NCBI RefSeq assembly: GCF_905475395.1
Contig: NC_058339.1
Location: forward strand, 56,367,172 to 56,431,171
DNA length: 64,000 nucleotides
Source: Chrysoperla carnea
Taxonomy: Eukaryota; Arthropoda; Insecta; Neuroptera; Chrysopidae
Direction of reading: 5' to 3'
Made by a program: the position numbers and the translations under genes. The notes beneath the pieces were generated by a model, which saw nothing but the letters and a program-made list of their open reading frames with translations, was not told the origin of the DNA and did no database searches. Every line of letters starts with the position of its first letter. The first letter of the stretch is position 1. Positions 12,661-26,424 of this stretch are shown here, one piece after another.

Positions 12661-12954
12661 TTAATTTTTGTGGATGTTCACGTGATTCATGAACATATTG
12701 CTATTACAGGATACTGACTGGACGACAGGCATGCTGAACGCCTGGGCCTGACCTTTACAGTGAGGAGGAAGAGGAGGCAATGTCCAAACTTCTCTGTCAC
12801 TGTCCAGCTCTTGCCATGAAGAAATGGACTTACTTGACCTAAAGTCTTTCCTGCTGTTCTTAAACAGCTCCAAATGTTTCATTGAGTAGTGGCCGGCAAT
12901 GGGCCAACCCTTTTTCGGTGTCACAACCCAGGACAGATAATCTAACCTATTATT
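12661..12954 (-). CDS. Unrecognised 3'-terminal exon, minus strand
   Basis: On the minus strand an acceptor (TTTTAATAATAG) precedes an open segment beginning LDYLSWVV and running about 96 codons to a stop at 12661. It is clearly GC-richer than its surroundings and uses varied codons, unlike the shadow frames nearby. Recognisable stretches are TPKKGWPIAGHYSMKHLEL, SISSWQELDSDREVW and TLPPLPPHCKGQAQAF. No upstream exon was found between here and 19 kb, and there is no in-frame ATG at the exon start, so it would need exons further away or be a relic. I do not recognise the family. It could be the last exon of a gene with a very long intron, or a remnant of a mobile element. Confidence 0.4.
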   Translation of the reverse strand, partial: NNRLDYLSWVVTPKKGWPIAGHYSMKHLELFKNSRKDFRSSKSISSWQELDSDREVWTLPPLPPHCKGQAQAFSMPVVQSVSCNSNMFMNHVNIHKN

Positions 12955-15900
12955 AAAAGGCGCTCATTTATATGAAATAATTTTTAAATAAAAATACCTT
13001 GATTCAATATCTAAAATGAAAAAGAAATCAAAAAATATCTCATTCCATTTCTCTTTTACATCAAATTAAAAATGTATAAATCCAATTTGATCACTCTCCT
13101 ATATAGGTTATTTTTAATGAAAAAAATGAAACACATTTTTTGATTTGCAAAACTTTTATTTTTTATTTCTGATTTTTCAATTATTCTAAACAATGCCATT
13201 TTAATTGTGCAATAACAATCAATGAAATAAATTTTTATATTTTTAGAAGTTTTTTATAAACTACTTAATCACAATATATTTTATGAATAATAAATATTAT
13301 GAAATATCAAATTAATAAAAAAGATATTTTGACAATTTAGAGTCAAACTTATTTTTAAATTATTGAACACAATGAATTATTAATCCACGACTGCAAAATA
13401 TTATGAAACTTTTTGAAATGATGATGTGTAATTAAAGAAAATTCATCTTTGAGATATTATTGCAAACTTTTAATGTCAAATAATGATATATCGTGTTGTA
13501 AGTATACTTGCAAAAAGTAGCAAAAACGATATATTGTTGTGTGCTAATCAGTAATCATTTAAAATTAAAAGATAGCATTTTTAATAAACGTTATTTGTAT
13601 TACTCAAATAAACTCGGCAGTATTAAACTCTTCCTGATAACTAGGGGCGGTTCAACTTAAAGGCTGTGGATTGAAAAGGTCTCCAATATATTTTAATGTC
13701 CTATTTTTTGCCTATACTGTATACCTAATTAGACTGGGCTCTAATGGCAGTAGCCCAGAGCCCCACAAATTCACGATCTGCCGCTGATAACAGTTGAGTG
13801 TTCAACGATTCTTTGAAAAATTCAAGTATTAAAGACAATGCAAAAGTTTTTATTGAAAACTTGTCTTGGAAAAAGATCTCCGAATGCTTACAACTTGGGA
13901 AAAATTAACTTAAAAACATACTGTTGGTTACTGTCGAAGATTTTGTCATAGAAAAGAGAGAACGTGAATCTATGTATTCGTTGAAGTGGAAAACCCACCT
14001 TTGAAAATATGCTTTTATTTGGGCTGGACGAACCTCCAATCCGATAAAATTAATAAAGTGTTCCCAAAAGTATCATAATGTTTATCAAAGTTTATTGACT
14101 TTCCGAAACATCTAAGAAGAAAAGAAGGTATATAGATCAAATTATATCGTGGTACAATCTTGAAAAGAGGCAAAATGAGGTATTTTGGGAGAATGGTTTA
14201 ACGATTCTGATTTTGATATATCTTAAACCAAAATTTAATTTCAATGTTTTAAGGGTAGTCTGAATAAGTAGAAAATAGAGTCAAAAATCGGCTCTTTCTT
14301 CTCACCCTTTTAGTATGTTATTAAAAAAACTCGATTCTTCAAGCTACGCACAAAATATATAATTTTTCGCTAAATACTACACACATTCAAACAAGTTAAA
14401 AAAAATCATTAACTTTTGAGCAAATCTAAAAAAAGTCCCGGAATTAATTTTTTAGACTTTCATCCCTTTAAAAAACATTGGGGGTTTAAATCAGGTAAAA
14501 TTCTGATTTATAGTTTTATTTATTTAAAATAATAACATCAAACATAATATTGTGATTTTGTTACGATTTAAAAATTGAAAATTTATTTATTTTCATCAAT
14601 ATTCTCAGTCGCATATTGATGAAAAACTTATATAAAAAGAATATTTAAATGCTATTATCGAGCTTATATTTACTGAAAATATTTCTTTTGCTCTAATTAA
14701 ATTGGTCTTTTGAAAACAAATGGTGGCTATTAAAAATGGTGTAATTCTATAATTATTGTTATTGCACAAATTTGCTCGAGATAATTTTTAAAAAGCACAT
14801 GTGATTTAAACAATATTTAGGAAGCAACCAAAGCACCACATATGTGTTCAATAATTACAAAAAAAAAAAATAAAATACTATACGAAAAATAACTAGGAAC
14901 AAAAAAATAAAATTAAAATTAAAAAAATTATCAGTGCTGAGGCCCTTCAAATTTTTTTTAAGTATTTTCATTTAAAACTTTTATATATTGGAAGCAAAAA
15001 ATAAAAATAAAAAAATTAATGTAACCAAAAGTGTTTGAATTCTACTAATTTTAATATACAAAATGTAAATCACTAAATTTGGTGATTTAGTTCAATGTGT
15101 ATCTGACATATGTACGCTAGTAAATTTTAATGAGGGTGAGGTTTATACTTGGTAAATTAACTGGAAGTAAGAGCATCAAACATAGAGTTATTCGCATCTG
15201 CCAATTTAGATCCTATATTAATTGGTAAACAAAAATACTTCAAATAATCTGTACAGTTTTACAAACGATTGACATTTATTTCTATAAAAAGTCAAACCAG
15301 ATGCATGTAAAAGTAATTTATATCGATATGATTTCTCACAGAGTATTATTAACTCAGAGTTTTGATAAGAATTGTTTGATTTAAACTCTTTGCTTCGGAT
15401 CTCAAATGATTAATGTAAAATATTTTTTTATATTAAAAATATTCAGCCAAAATATACAACCAGTAGTGTATTGTTTCTAAATACTCTTCAAAATTTGCAT
15501 GAAAAATTTACATTCATAACTTTGCTAGTATAATATAATTTCCGAAGAAAAGAATTAAAGAACTGGTACCAACAATTAAGCTGGTGCCAACAATTAATGC
15601 TATATTTTGTAATGTTTTTCTGGTAGTGCGTTAACTTTTCGAAGTTAAACGTTAGTAAAAACATTAAAATTTTAAAGAAATGAATCCAAACACTTTTGGT
15701 AGCGTTCACACACACATTAAACCACACATAAAATCGTCTTTCATTTTAGAGTGTAGCACATTTTTATATAGACATTATTTTTTTATGTTTAAAAAGTAGC
15801 TTCTTTTCTTAAATATAAAAATTATTTTTGATTCATATAAAAAATCCCATGTATAATATTTTTTTTTCTAACAATCATGTGGATTTTTTTTTATTAGATT

Positions 15901-18900
15901 TATTTTATTTTTTTTATCAAAATGTTCATTAGATTCTTAGATTACATATAATATTTATTTTTATTTTTTTGAATACTATTCAAATTGTAAATATTAAAAA
16001 AAAAAATCTACAAAAAAATTATAATAATTTATATATTTTTCTTTGTCTCTTTTTTTCACTTAGTCAAATCAATTTTTATTTTTTAAATATAATATGAAGG
16101 GTGAGAAAATAAATATTGCCACAAATTTTCATTATTCATTTAAGTAATAAAAGGAAAAATAATAATGAAATCGTCCACCTCTATATTGATATAATTTTTT
16201 ATCTCACTCCTTATTATTAGAAATATGCACATAATAATATTAATTTATATCAAAGAAGAATCACATAATGAGCTTTCCAATAAGCTTTATTAGAAATTAA
16301 AATCAGAATATTAGCACACATCAAAATAAAATTTTATTTGTTTCACTTTAACAGAAACAATGAAAGTTAATTCTTTCAATTCCATTAATGTTTTACGCAA
16401 TAGGGTCTTTCACTATTTTTTTAAATATTCGTACACAATATGTCCGTCAAATATCTTGTGTGACAAATTCAGTTGCATATTTAATTTCTTATTTAAGACC
16501 CTATACACAAAGTATAAATTATGAACCCTTCGGACTACAATTATTACTTTTGTGATAAAAGAAAATCTCATTCTATTGCGCAAGCGCCAAGAGCTTACTT
16601 TCAAAAATCGTTTAGAATATGTTTTTAGGCTACACATGTTTGCATGTGAAAATACATTAATTCATTTGAAAGATTAGTATATTAAATTTACTTATATTAT
16701 TATTCTGGATAGATATTTTATTTATTGATCTGTCATTGAAAACGCAGTGTATCTGAATATCTGTATATAATTTCTAATATTGGCGGTTGAAAACTACTGA
16801 TATAGCCAAAGTATAATGAATCCATCCGAATTGCGGTTTTTTTAACTGACTTTATTGAAACTCTCACAGCTGTAGCGTGAAATTTTGTGAAGGTAAACAA
16901 ATTTTCATGTTTGTTGAATTATTCAAGTAGTCATTCCATTTGAAATTTTGAACAAAAGAGTTTTAAAATAAGCGTTAGAGAATTTTTCTACACAATCGTT
17001 CTGAAGGGTTAACAGCTCATTATGTGAATTAACTACGATTTGAGGCCTATTATTTTAAAATGCAATAATTTCCGTTAAAAAAAAAAAATTATTTTCAAGG
17101 CCAAACATTATTTTTTAATTTGTAACTTAAATAATCATATTAATAATTACAAATAAAAAAAAAGAGGGTTTACCGTTTTCGTTATGTTTAATATAAAAAA
17201 AAATAAATAATAACCCATATTGAAATACTTATTTGATTTTTTGGGTCACTTGTATTACAAATACAATCATGATAAAAATAATAAAAATACACATTCATTT
17301 TTTGTAAAATCGACGTGTGTTATCGATCGATTCAATAAAAATTTGTTGTGTGCACTTTATTTAATCAAAATGTTAATAATTGTATAGTGGAACAAAACTT
17401 TTATCTAATAAAATCCATAGACTTATATAATCAATCTGACGGAGGCAGTTAGTAGGAATATTTATGTAGAAGTTTATTACTTGAAATATTAATCTTTCGT
17501 TGCTTATAATCTAAATCACATTGGCAATAAGTCTCTTGTGATAATATGTATAATATAATCAAAATGTTATAGTAATTCAGGAACGATTTCTCGGTACTGA
17601 ATAATTTGACATAAAGTAGGAGTCGAATTCTCTATTTTGACTCCTTTTTTTATCACGTCATAAATTTGAAATGTAAACAAGCGTTAGAAATCAATAAAAA
17701 AGAAATCTTAAAGCATTAAGAACTTTCATAATAAATATTATATTAATCATACTATTTTTCTTATAAAATTTATTGTATTAGTAAATCAACGAATTTAATA
17801 AAATAAAATGTCTCCGTCTGTATCTAGTAATATACTTATAGGTCTATGCAAATAAAATAAACCCACTTGAATACTTTAGAATGTTCAATAATTGTTCATA
17901 ATAAATAACATAAAACCAATTGTTAATTTTGTGAACACTCTGAAAAATTGTACCTAATTAATTAAATATTACAAGTAATTTTACGCTTATAGCAGAGAAT
18001 TTGTTTACAACTGACAAAACCACAATTAATAAAAAGTTTACAAAACAATACATTTTTATATAATAGATTAAATCAATTATGAACTATTATTGAAAATAAT
18101 GTTTTTTTTAAAAATCTGCATAAAAAACGCTTAATTACCTAAAAAGTGATGATCGATAAATATACTAAGTAGTTAGGACTAACAGTAGATTTATAAAAAT
18201 TATTAAAAAAAATAAAAAATAATATATATAGTCAATTAAATATTTTGGATTTAAAAATATTATTTTAGAAAACACAAAAAATTGTGATATTTGATAAAAA
18301 AACAATAAGCTCAGCGATATATTTTTTTGTAAATTTTGACTGCCTTTAAAACTACGTTAGTCCCATCTAATTTCAATCATCACAACACAAAATTTACATT
18401 TTTTTGCTTAATATATGCGTTTAACACAAACAAAATACATTGTAGTTCAGGAAATAAGTTTTTTGTTGAGAAAAAAAATTTATTCCCATACGAAACTTTC
18501 GCTATATTTGGATTTTAGATCTAAAATTGAAGTAGTAGCAAATCATTTAAGAGAATGGGATTTTTTAAATTAGATGGATGCAATATAATCTTAAATTTCA
18601 GGGCTAATGTTATCGATTTGTATGAAATAATTTTTTTTCTCAAGAAAACACTTGATTAATTTTTCCTATACTAATTCTTGAAAAAAAAATAATCCTTATA
18701 TTATGAAACGCATATTAATAAAATTAATTCTTATAGAATTGACAAAAATTATAAAAAAAAAAAAGAATTATAATCCTTTACTAATTAATTAATATATTTA
18801 AATTGCTTAAGCATATAAATTTAATAGTTAATTAATATATGTTTGAGGTAAAAAAAAAGTATGGAGTGGTCATTTTTAGATGTGTCGTGTTTTAATTTGT

Positions 18901-19906
18901 TGAAAATAATTAATTAATTGTGTAATACGTAGAGATTTTAAGAAATTGCGACGACCAAATAAAATATATATTATATTCTTGTGTGTGAACTTGTAGCGTT
19001 ATGTACGTTTGATGAATATTGTAATAAGTATAATTGCTGAATTTAAAAAAAAAAAAAAAAAAAAGAAATATTTTCCTTTTAATAAGGAAAAACGATAAAA
19101 ATAATATAAAAATTAAAATGTTATAAAAAAATAAATAATGAACTGTTATATATAATTTGTTGTCTTATTTCTGTTTATTCACCTTTTTATTATGTTTGAG
19201 AAAGTTACTACGTTTTTCTCGATGTGACCATGTGACGACTGCAATAATCGTCATTGGCAGAGGATTAATCGCTAACAACGGACACGTCAGCGACAACAAA
19301 TAAATGGACGGAATTTTTATGGAATAACACTATGAAGTTAGTGGATAAACGATATGTCATTCACAATAGACAAGGGTAGATAGGTGACAGATTAAGTATC
19401 ATCTATGAACACAATAGATAGGTTACTTCGATTTGTTTACATTATTTATAAATTATTATATTTGTTATTACTGAAGAAATACAACTATCTCACGCGCATA
19501 TGTAAGTACACACACCTTTTTTAATCCAAGAACATTTTATTTTCTAGGATATTATATAAAGAGTGTATCTGGCCACGCCAGCAAAAAGTTGGGACTGGCG
19601 TTTTCGATCAATCCTATTTAAACCCATTCGAAATTTTGAATTAGAATAAATTCCTATTTAATATCAATATATTGAAAAAATTTTCCTATTAAAAAATAGT
19701 TCTAACTAATTTTCGTAAAAAGTTTGATTAAATATACCCTTTTTTGATTGTGGTAGAACTCTCTGTATTATAAATAAAAAAAATTTTATACAATTTTTGT
19801 GTTTTTATCGTAGCGTAGGGTCAAATACAAACACATTTAGACAATAATTATCAATTTTACAAATCAAATATTTCATATTAATTTTGATTTTGAGTTTTTT
19901 CATAAT
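12955..19906. other. 7 kb AT-rich intergenic region, no gene seen
   Basis: Long A and T tracts dominate (for example a run of about 20 A near 19,045). Open frames are short and composition-driven. Apart from the small hAT-like element at 13.64 kb, I found no RNA gene, splice-bounded exon or clear element. Confidence 0.55.
13642..13785. mobile_element. Small hAT-like element, about 144 bp
   Basis: The ends are TAGGGGCGG and CTGCCGCT, imperfect inverted repeats resembling the CAGGGGCGG terminus of the hAT element at 26.4 kb. It is flanked by GATAAC on both sides (13636-13641 and 13786-13791), a partial match to the 8-bp duplication expected of hAT elements. It is GC-richer than its surroundings and non-coding. 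Confidence 0.45.
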
Positions 19907-22432
19907 ATGTCGTTTAAAAAATTGTTTGGAAATAAAAAACTACCGATAATTGGAATGATACATGTTGGAGCACTACCAGGTAATTAACAAAGAAAATGGT
20001 GAAAAATTTGGAAATATTAAAAACGTTTAAAACAAACATTAAATAAATACATTTGTAGGTTAAATTTTGAATTTAGTTATATTAAACAATGCAAAACTAA
20101 AAAGTGAATTTAGCATAGATTTTATGTTCTTTGGTCATATAATATTGCAATTTTGTGAAACACCCTATATATAAAAAAAATGTTCAAACTGTGAGTCAAA
20201 ATTAAAATTTTATCACTAAAAGAAAACATATTTTATACCCGTAACGTTTAGAAATATTGATGTAACGAACAAAATTTTCGTATAGGTGTTCTTAAAACCA
20301 CCTAATTAGTCCAATTCTATTTGTCTGTCTGTCGGCATGATAACTGTTTGTCAAAAACGAAAAGAGATATCAAGTTGAAATTTTTATAACTTACTCAGGA
20401 CGTAAAAAGTGAGATCGAATTCTTAAATGAGCAACATGGGTTAATTGGGTCTTGGAGATCCGTAGGACCAACGCCGGTTCATTTCCCTAAATCAAGGTAG
20501 AGCGTTTTTCTGCGTCTTTTTTTCCAAAAATTGGAAAAAAAAGACTGCGAAAATGTTTTTCACATTTGGCATTTTAGCACACCTTGTAACATGGGGCCTG
20601 GAGCGCTCGCTCCACCCTTGGTCCGGCGCTGCGTAGGACCCATCTTAATTGTAAACTATAAGAGATAGAACAATCGTTTAAATGTAAAAATATTCTTTAT
20701 GAAAAAATAGACAACTTTTGTTTGAAGTATTTTTTCATAAACATCTTTAATTGTTTATCTTCCTAGAGGATGCAAACTAGTCTAAAATATAATTTTCAAA
20801 TACTTAGTCTATTAATTCACATTTCAGACCAAATTTGTCAGAATGTTGTTAATGTAAAGGAGGGCAAATAGAAAATTATTTTTATTAAAATTAATTTGAC
20901 ATAATTTTTTTTTTAAAACTTATCTAATATATAAAACAATTCAAGCTCTAGTATTCTACGCTGTCTATACAGGGTATGCCAACAATTAAGTCAGTCAATT
21001 CCTAATTTTCACTCGATTTTATCTTAAATTTGTCAAATTATATGGTTATTAAAAAGTGTTCATCCTCAAATCTTTTTTATTGAAATATAAGTTTGTATAA
21101 TCAACAGGTACTCCTTATTATGGTAAAAGCTTCGAAGCGGTTGTACATAAAGCGTGCCAAGATGCTCATATATATAAAAAACATAATATTGTAAGGAATT
21201 AAAAAATTTTTTAATTAAAAAAAAAAAAAAAGCTATTGATTTTTAATCATTTTAAGGATGGTGTAATTGTAGAAAATATGCATGATATTCCATATGTAAA
21301 ATCAAATCATTATGAACCAGAAATAATTGCGTCAATGACAAGATTATGTTCAGAAATTAAGCAAATTTTACCAAAAACTACTTCGTGTGGTATTCAGGTG
21401 ACGATATTAAATATGATAACAGAAGAACTTGTTAAAAAATTATTATGTTTGAGCAGATATTAGCAGGTAAAAACATAGAAGCACTCGCTGTTGCAAAAAT
21501 TGCAAATCTTCAATTTATTCGATGTGAAGGTTTCGTATTTGGTCATGTAGCTGATGAGGGTTATATCGATGCTTGTGCTGGACCATTATTGAGATATCGA
21601 AGCAAGATAGATGCACAAAATATACTTATTTTCGCTGATATCAAAAAGAAGCATAGGTAACTTAATTTATACAAATTTTTACTAAGAATTTAATGCGATT
21701 CTATGAACTCTCGAGGCAATAACAGCTAAGTCTCATCTTACAAGTAAATAAACACATTTTGATCGCAATCCATTGTATTCAAAGTCTTGTTATTCAAAAA
21801 ATCAAGTCTAGAAATTGGTTAGATTCGAAAATTTAAAGAACCTTCGTCAATCATTTCCATCGTTGAGCCTTTTAATTTTTGCAATTTAGCTTCCGTAGTT
21901 GGTCAATCGAATAACATTGTTAAAAAAGTCTGGGAAACAGAACATTTTTGCAAAACTTTGCGAATTCCTACGAGAGGTCTAGAACGACTCGATAAATTCC
22001 AAATTATTAGCTGATTACAACTCGATGCTGGCTACATTTTAGCGACGTAAACAGATCTTTAAACCATTTCTAACGATATTAATTTATATAATCAATTTTC
22101 CTTGCAGTTCTCATGCCATAACGAATGATGTCAATATAATTGAAACAGCAAAAGCCGCAGATTTTTTTAAGGCAGATGGTGTGATTATAACTGGAAAAGG
22201 CACTGGTGACCCTGCTAATGACAACGAACTTCAACAATTAAAGGAAAATTTGAAAATACCAGTATTGATAGGATCAGGTATCGATTATGAAAATTTACAT
22301 AAATTTCAAACTGCAGACGCTTTAATTGTGGGTTCAACATTTAAAAAAGATGGAAAATGGGAAAATGATATTTGCGAGGAACGTCTGACACATTTTTTAG
22401 AAAAAGTTTATGCTATAAGAGAAAAAATTTAA
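19907..22432 (+). CDS. BtpA-family protein (TIM-barrel), 273 aa
   Basis: Five exons: 19907-19979, 21108-21190, 21257-21397, 21457-21656 and 22108-22432. They join in frame through GT-AG introns, the third only 59 nt. The protein shows the BtpA signatures in order: IIGMIHVGALPGTPYYG near the N-terminus, VIVENMHDIPYVKSNHY, CGIQILAGKNIEALAVAK, FIRCEGFVFGHVADEGYID, LIFADIKKKHSSHA, and IPVLIGSGIDYENL with VGSTFKKDG near the end. Cyanobacterial BtpA is needed for photosystem I stability; animal homologues are uncharacterised, so no reaction can be assigned. The length is normal for the family. The short intron carries an in-frame stop, so retention would truncate the protein. It is convergent with the RhoGEF gene. 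Confidence 0.9.
20240..21010 (-). repeat. R1 interspersed repeat, copy b, in intron 1 of the BtpA-family gene
   Basis: This is the R1 family in reverse orientation: GTTTAGAAATATTGATG, TAGTCCAATTCTATTTG with a TCTGTCTGTC run, ACTCAGGACGTAAAAAGTGA, and an end resembling CAACAATTAAGTCAGTCAAT. Compared with the 38 kb copy it carries extra sequence, including a hairpin near 20,508-20,545 whose arms read TTTTTTTCC and GGAAAAAAA, and a GC-rich patch near 20,580-20,640. Confidence 0.65.
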
Positions 22433-22494
22433 AAAACAACCAAAAATCTTTATTAAAAAATATCGTATACAAATAATATTTTTTTTAATGTTTG

Positions 22495-22615
22495 GGATTG
22501 TTGAGCAAATATTTAGAGCATTGATGCGCGTCATCCTTTAATCATGACATCATAATTCTTTAGCTCAAATCATTTTTCTTGATTACTGACGCGCTAAATA
22601 TTTGCTAAACAATCC
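22495..22615. mobile_element. Short MITE between two convergent genes
   Basis: GGATTGTTGAGCAAATATTT (from 22495) is repeated inverted at 22591-22615 with few mismatches, leaving a core of about 70 bp. It fills most of the gap between the BtpA-family stop (22432) and the RhoGEF stop (22661), so either transcript's 3' UTR could include it and form a hairpin. Confidence 0.6.
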
Positions 22616-22660
22616 TAATGAGTATTAAAACAAGCATATATTACTCTTCATTTAAATTAT

Positions 22661-25600
22661 TTAACGACCAAAAATACTTTTAATTGACTTTCCGACACCC
22701 CAAAAATATCCTCTTACTTTAGAATAAACACTTTCATCTCGAGGAACATGTTTTTGTAATCCATAAGCATTTATATTTTCATTAACTTGGTCTTCATCCT
22801 GTTGTTCCGTAATTGTTTCGAACGTGTGAATGTAATCCAAATTTCTACTTTCACAGGAATTCACACGTAAACGTTTTGCTGTTTCAATATTATCAACAGG
22901 TACATTATTATTTGTAACATTTTCTAAAGCTTTCTAGAAAATACAAAAGTTTATATGAAACACTTACACAATCTCAAACAAAAACCCAATTTCAGGAAAG
23001 CTATGTCTATAATTGAAAATGCAATTTTTAAGCAGAAACAAAGCTTTAGGATACCCAACTTTGTGTTTATACAGGTTTACAAAGTTATAATTGCTGATTT
23101 GACAAAATAAAATATAATTCTTAAATAAAACAAGTAATAGAGAAGTTGCATTCATTTTTCTTGCCACAAATTCATTTATAAATGAAAGAATAACACAGGT
23201 CAGCAAAAAAAAATTTTTGTCAGCTGCATGAGATATTTTTACTAAATTATATGTTTTAAAATGCGCTGATTTCAGAAATGCTGGCCATTTTTTTCTATCA
23301 CGTAAGGTTTTTTTGCAAATTCAAAAACAAAAAATTGGTAAAAGCACTCGTTTAGTAATAATTATACAGTAGCCTGCAAGCATAGTGACATTTTTTTAAA
23401 TAACGTGTTATTGTTTCGCGTCAAAAATTCGCCATTTCGTTTTAACACATGTCTAAGAACACTTGGATATTTAAGAAGAATACAGCGATACTCTAACTGT
23501 CGAAATCCATCAAGTCGTTTGGAAGATATGACATAATAAAGAAATTTAGAAACAAATAAACAAGATACGCGCGAAAAACATAATCGTTTCTTGGCATTAG
23601 GGTAAAAGCGCTAACGAAATATTTCTAAGGAATGAAAAAACCAATATATTACCTGTGGATATCGCCTTTTTCTATCAAATTGATGCTTCGGAACAATAGA
23701 ATTTTCATCATATTCAAGAATATGACGTTTTCGTGCAGGTTTTCGTGAACTACTTGCTTTTCGTAACGTTTTTCTACATTCAATACATTTTTTAACAGCA
23801 TCTTGTAATACAGAAATCCATTCAGCTACATCAGTGGCCGGTTCACAATATAAAATTAAATTTTCATTTTGGCATGTAATAGTGAACACACCTTTACTAG
23901 ATACTTCGGTGATTCGACATTTATGTAAAGGTAAAATGCATCGACATTGTAACGAATTCGGATCAGATGGTTTCGATTTGACTAATTTACAATATAATAT
24001 AATATCACTGAGGACAATCAAATACCGTTGACATCCATGGGCACCATTCTGTTGCATTTTCATAACAAATCCTTCTTTTATCAATTTACGTCCTGGTTTT
24101 ACAACATTTGGTTTTTGATTGCATAAACTTCTTTGTAATTCCAATAAATGTTGAGCATTTTCTTGTTCTTCGACAAGACTGTTTATATGATAGGCGGCTC
24201 GTTCTACTTCTTGTAATGATTCTTTAAATTAAATATTCGAAAGCGTTTAATGATTTTAACTTATCTAGAAACTTTTCAGGATTCTAGCTATACATATGCA
24301 TACATTATAGACTTGGGCATACTGACACAAAATATTAGACTCAAAGTCAGATTATCTATAAGGCAAAGTAGGCACCGTGTCTACCGGCGCAAGGTTACAA
24401 AAGAATATGAAAAGGTCACAAAGAAGATTCGAAAGAGAAAGCTCACAGCAGAAGAATCTGCGGAAGACATTACTTATTCATTATCTAGTCAGGAAACATT
24501 CAAAGTGAAATAGTATATCTAGTAATTATAACCAGAGTAGTGGTTGAATTCAGAAGAGATCAGAATTTTACAGCAATTTTGAAAGTAAATTTTCGTTTTT
24601 AAGCAATTTGAACAATGAAGAAGTTCAAAATAGAAGTATGTTAGTAACGATGTTTTAAAGTATAGCGAGTCGTTAATATGTCGAATTGCGTAACTATTGG
24701 ATGGATAATGATGGCCACAGTGCTGGTCATCAGGGCGTTATTTAAAGAGGACATGTCTGACATTTTCCTTTCAATCGTTACGTCATTCGACTATTGCCAA
24801 GTCGCCATACTATAATAAATAATCCGGAAATTTTTACAATTTGAGTTCGGAACACCAAAAAAACTATATTATTAGAAAATTATCTTATAGAAATATATAT
24901 CTTTTTCAGTTATCATCAAAAATGCAGTCTTATTAACGAAATTATTGAAATACCTTTTAATAATTCATAATCTGCTTCCGATTGTGTAGTATATGCTAAC
25001 ACTTCTTTTAAAAGTAGACGATACCTTGGAATTCTCTGAATTGGTGTGATTAAAAGTGCCGATAACTTTTGTGAAACTTCAGGACGACTTTCTTGGTTTT
25101 CCAAAAATTTCGCAAATTCGCGATTTTTACCTTCCAATTCCTATGAAAAAAATTTCATTAACAATTTTAAAGAAACGATATTATTAAAAAGTTTCAATAA
25201 AGAAAAGAATAATTACCTGTAAAAGTAATAATGATTTTCTATAATCATATGCATAAACCGAATAAATTTTAAAAAACGGTGCCAATTTTAGAAATGAAGC
25301 AGCTATGTTTTCAGAATCTTTCTCCAACTCATTAAGTAATTCTTTATTTACATTATAAATGGTATCAATACTTCCAAAAATTGATGTAAAACTATCATAC
25401 GGTAAAATTTTTTTCTCTCTAATTGGGTTTATAAAATATTTTAAAATTAATTCCAACTGATGGATATATGTTTTTTCAGATGATAATACTTCATTAACCG
25501 CTTTTTCTCGTAAATAAACCCTTCTTGATTCTTCTTTGGACTTACTTATATCATCCAAAGAATTTACCACTAAAATATACCGCATTTTTAAAAGAAATTT

Positions 25601-25919
25601 AGTTATTCGATTATACTAACTACTTATTGAAAAGAACTAACAAAAATTATAAAATTCATTAATGAAATAATATAGTTATATACTTTTTAGTTAGTCATAA
25701 GTTAAAAATAAATATTAAACGTATCAAACGTAAAAAACAACGAATCATCCGTTATAAGATTTTATTTTTATAATTCTTACCTTTTTTACGTGTTCTAGCA
25801 GTAAGAATATTTCGTGCAAGAATTGCATTTCGCAATTCTGTTGCAAAAGAATTATGTTCTGGTGTAGAAATACATTCTTGTTTAATTATATCTGTTGAAA
25901 ATTTTTTGTTTGCAGCCAT
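22661..25919 (-). CDS. DH-PH Rho guanine nucleotide exchange factor, ARHGEF39-like, 506 aa
   Basis: Five minus-strand exons join in frame: 25919-25781, 25569-25217, 25140-24954, 24221-23653 and 22933-22661. It activates Rho-family GTPases by GDP release. The DH domain spans about residues 69-250, starting REKAVNEVLSSEKTYIHQLE and including the conserved helix TPIQRIPRYRLLLKE at 196-210. The PH domain follows at about 272-378 (GRKLIKEGFVM, RYLIVLSDIILYCK, LILYCE, W near its end). After it comes a basic stretch (RKTLRKASSSRKPARKRH) and a variable tail ending KSIFGR. There is no long N-terminal regulatory region, which fits the small ARHGEF39 type better than ECT2, but the exact subfamily is an inference. 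The start is the first ATG of exon 1 (MAANKKFSTDII). Confidence 0.85.
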
Positions 25920-26424
25920 AATTTTAAATGATTAAATTATAAGATGGTAAAAAACCGTTAAAGTTATCCTTCTTCTATTATGTTCAGTTACAAGTTCGTT
26001 ACAAAATCTACTGGAATACACCTGTTTAAAATTTGTTAAAGGTACATGTTATTGGTGATTTTAAATACCTGTGTTTATCGCGCTTCGTTTTCTCCCTAAA
26101 ATGTGTTTTACGTCTATATACATATAATAGAATGTAATAAGGCTGTATGTTCAATGTTTCATTTCCATTGAATTTTAATTCTTTAAGGTTTCAAAAATGA
26201 ACTTGAAAAACACTTGTTTAAAGCATAGAATTTAAAGTTTTTTGATATACTTTTTTTTAGCAGGAAATTTTTTTCTTTTTTCCATTAATAGGATTTTATC
26301 TAATTCTATACCTATAAATAAAACTCGATTGAAGTTGACACTTTTCGAAGCTCGTAGAGAGCGCCCATAAACTACGTGGCTCTAATATTATAAAGTTAAG
26401 AAGCCATTTTGTATTATCTGAAAC
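25920..26424. other. Shared 5' region of the divergent RhoGEF and CCCH genes
   Basis: This is AT-rich sequence upstream of the RhoGEF start. No clear TATA box or initiator was identified and no coding region was supported. Confidence 0.4.

Noticed and set aside
24250-24513. Plus-strand 87-codon frame inside the RhoGEF intron, with a basic stretch (KKIRKRKLTAEESAEDIT).
   Set aside because: No splice sites, promoter or recognised domain. Antisense within an intron; probably chance or a very decayed element.
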